From NCBI GenBank assembly GCA_902470095.1, contig CABRFG010000083.1, positions 1 to 5,570 on the forward strand: a stretch of 5,570 nucleotides of DNA. Reading direction: 5' to 3'. The position numbers and the translations under genes are program-made. Source of the stretch: an uncultured Collinsella sp. GTDB taxonomy: Bacteria; Actinomycetota; Coriobacteriia; Coriobacteriales; Coriobacteriaceae. How positions within the stretch are numbered: the stretch's first letter is position 1; each line of letters begins with the position of its first letter. This document shows positions 4,996 through 5,570 of this stretch, in pieces. The notes under the pieces were generated by a model. That model was not told the DNA's origin, ran no database searches, and was given only the letters and a program-made list of their open reading frames with translations.

Positions 4996-5570
4996 TTGAA
5001 GCTCATCATCGCCGAGAAAAACGACGCCGCGCGTCAGATCGCCGAGCGTCTGTCCACGGGTAAGCCCAAAAAGGACAAGGTGTACAACACCGCCATCTAC
5101 CGTTTTGAGTGGAAGGGCGAGGAGTGCGTGACGATCGGCCTTGCCGGTCACATCCTCGCGCCCGATTTTTGTGACAGCGTGCTGTTCGATAAAAAGCTGG
5201 GCTGGTATTCGGTCACCGAGGACGGCAAGATGCTGCCGGCCGACATACCCGATGGTCTGGCACGTCCGCCCTACGACACCAAGCGCAAGCCGTTTCTTGC
5301 CGATGGCATCTCCATCAAGGGCTGGAAGCTCGAGAGCCTGCCCTATCTCACCTGGGCGCCCGTCATTAAGCTACCGGCCGAGAAGGAGCTCATTCGTTCG
5401 CTCAAGAACCTCGCTAAAAAGTCCGACAGCGTCATTATCGCCACGGACTTCGATCGCGAGGGCGAGCTGATCGGTTCGGACGCCCTCAACAAGGTGCGCG
5501 AGGTTGCGCCCGACTTGCCGGTCGCCCGCGCCCAGTATTCTTCGTTTACCAAGGCCGAGATTACGCAGGC
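4996..5570 (+). CDS. topA: Type IA DNA topoisomerase, N-terminal part (cut by window edge)
   Basis: Type IA topoisomerases relax negatively supercoiled DNA by cutting one strand through a 5'-phosphotyrosine. The window holds 191 codons with no stop. MKLIIAEKNDAARQIAERL (1-19) is the first TOPRIM segment, with the conserved E7; GLAGHILAPDF (48-58) is the conserved Gly-His region; IIATDFDREGELIG (147-160) supplies the acidic TOPRIM triad D151, D153, E155. YSSFTKAEI (181-189) begins the next domain. The spacing between the TOPRIM halves is longer than in E. coli topoisomerase I, and the style recalls archaeal-type enzymes; whether it is topoisomerase I or III cannot be settled because the active-site tyrosine lies outside the window. 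The start is TTG: AGGAG (4985-4989) is six bases upstream, the protein begins exactly at the TOPRIM strand, and an in-frame TAG at 4984-4986 rules out a longer form. Confidence 0.92.
   Translation, partial: MKLIIAEKNDAARQIAERLSTGKPKKDKVYNTAIYRFEWKGEECVTIGLAGHILAPDFCDSVLFDKKLGWYSVTEDGKMLPADIPDGLARPPYDTKRKPFLADGISIKGWKLESLPYLTWAPVIKLPAEKELIRSLKNLAKKSDSVIIATDFDREGELIGSDALNKVREVAPDLPVARAQYSSFTKAEITQ

Noticed and set aside
4207..5151. Minus-strand open frame (314 codons) opposite hypB and the topoisomerase start
   Set aside because: It is antisense to the hypB G-domain motifs and the TOPRIM start, with no ribosome binding site or family signature seen.

Overview
This is an ordinary stretch of chromosome from a GC-rich bacterium. 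Codons mostly end in G or C, while the non-coding left edge is richer in A and T. The gene set and protein styles (type Ic aspartate-family aminotransferase, acidic-tailed Tat proteins, archaeal-looking type IA topoisomerase) suggest a Coriobacteriia-type actinobacterium, possibly near Collinsella. That placement rests on recognition from memory, not on a search. I see no mobile element, CRISPR array, tRNA or rRNA gene.

Layout: positions 1-232 contain no convincing gene, only short palindromes. A small acidic protein of unknown function (84 residues) is encoded on the minus strand at 233-487. A divergent intergenic region of about 150 bases follows. After it, every gene lies on the plus strand: a PLP-dependent aminotransferase (637-1941), a lone STAS-domain anti-sigma-factor-antagonist-like protein (1993-2307), then a TatA/B-family protein (2461-3048), tatC (3048-3839), hypA (3846-4202), hypB (4258-4941), and the first 191 codons of a type IA DNA topoisomerase that runs off the right edge (4996 onward, TTG start).

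The most informative unit is tatB-tatC-hypA-hypB. tatB and tatC share one base, tatC and hypA are six bases apart, and hypB follows 55 bases later, so the four are probably cotranscribed. HypA and HypB insert nickel into [NiFe]-hydrogenase. The Tat translocase exports folded cofactor-bearing proteins, typically including hydrogenase small subunits that carry a twin-arginine signal and take the large subunit with them. The cluster therefore joins metal loading to export. No hydrogenase structural gene is in the window, so the client is inferred.

Two intergenic regions carry DNA symmetry next to a good -10 box (TATACT). Upstream of the aminotransferase, a 7-base inverted repeat is centred on the -10. 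Upstream of tatB, an 11-base-pair inverted repeat abuts the -10, and a second, perfect 7-base-pair hairpin sits two bases before the ribosome binding site. These are the best candidates for unrecorded regulation. I found no new multi-gene system here.
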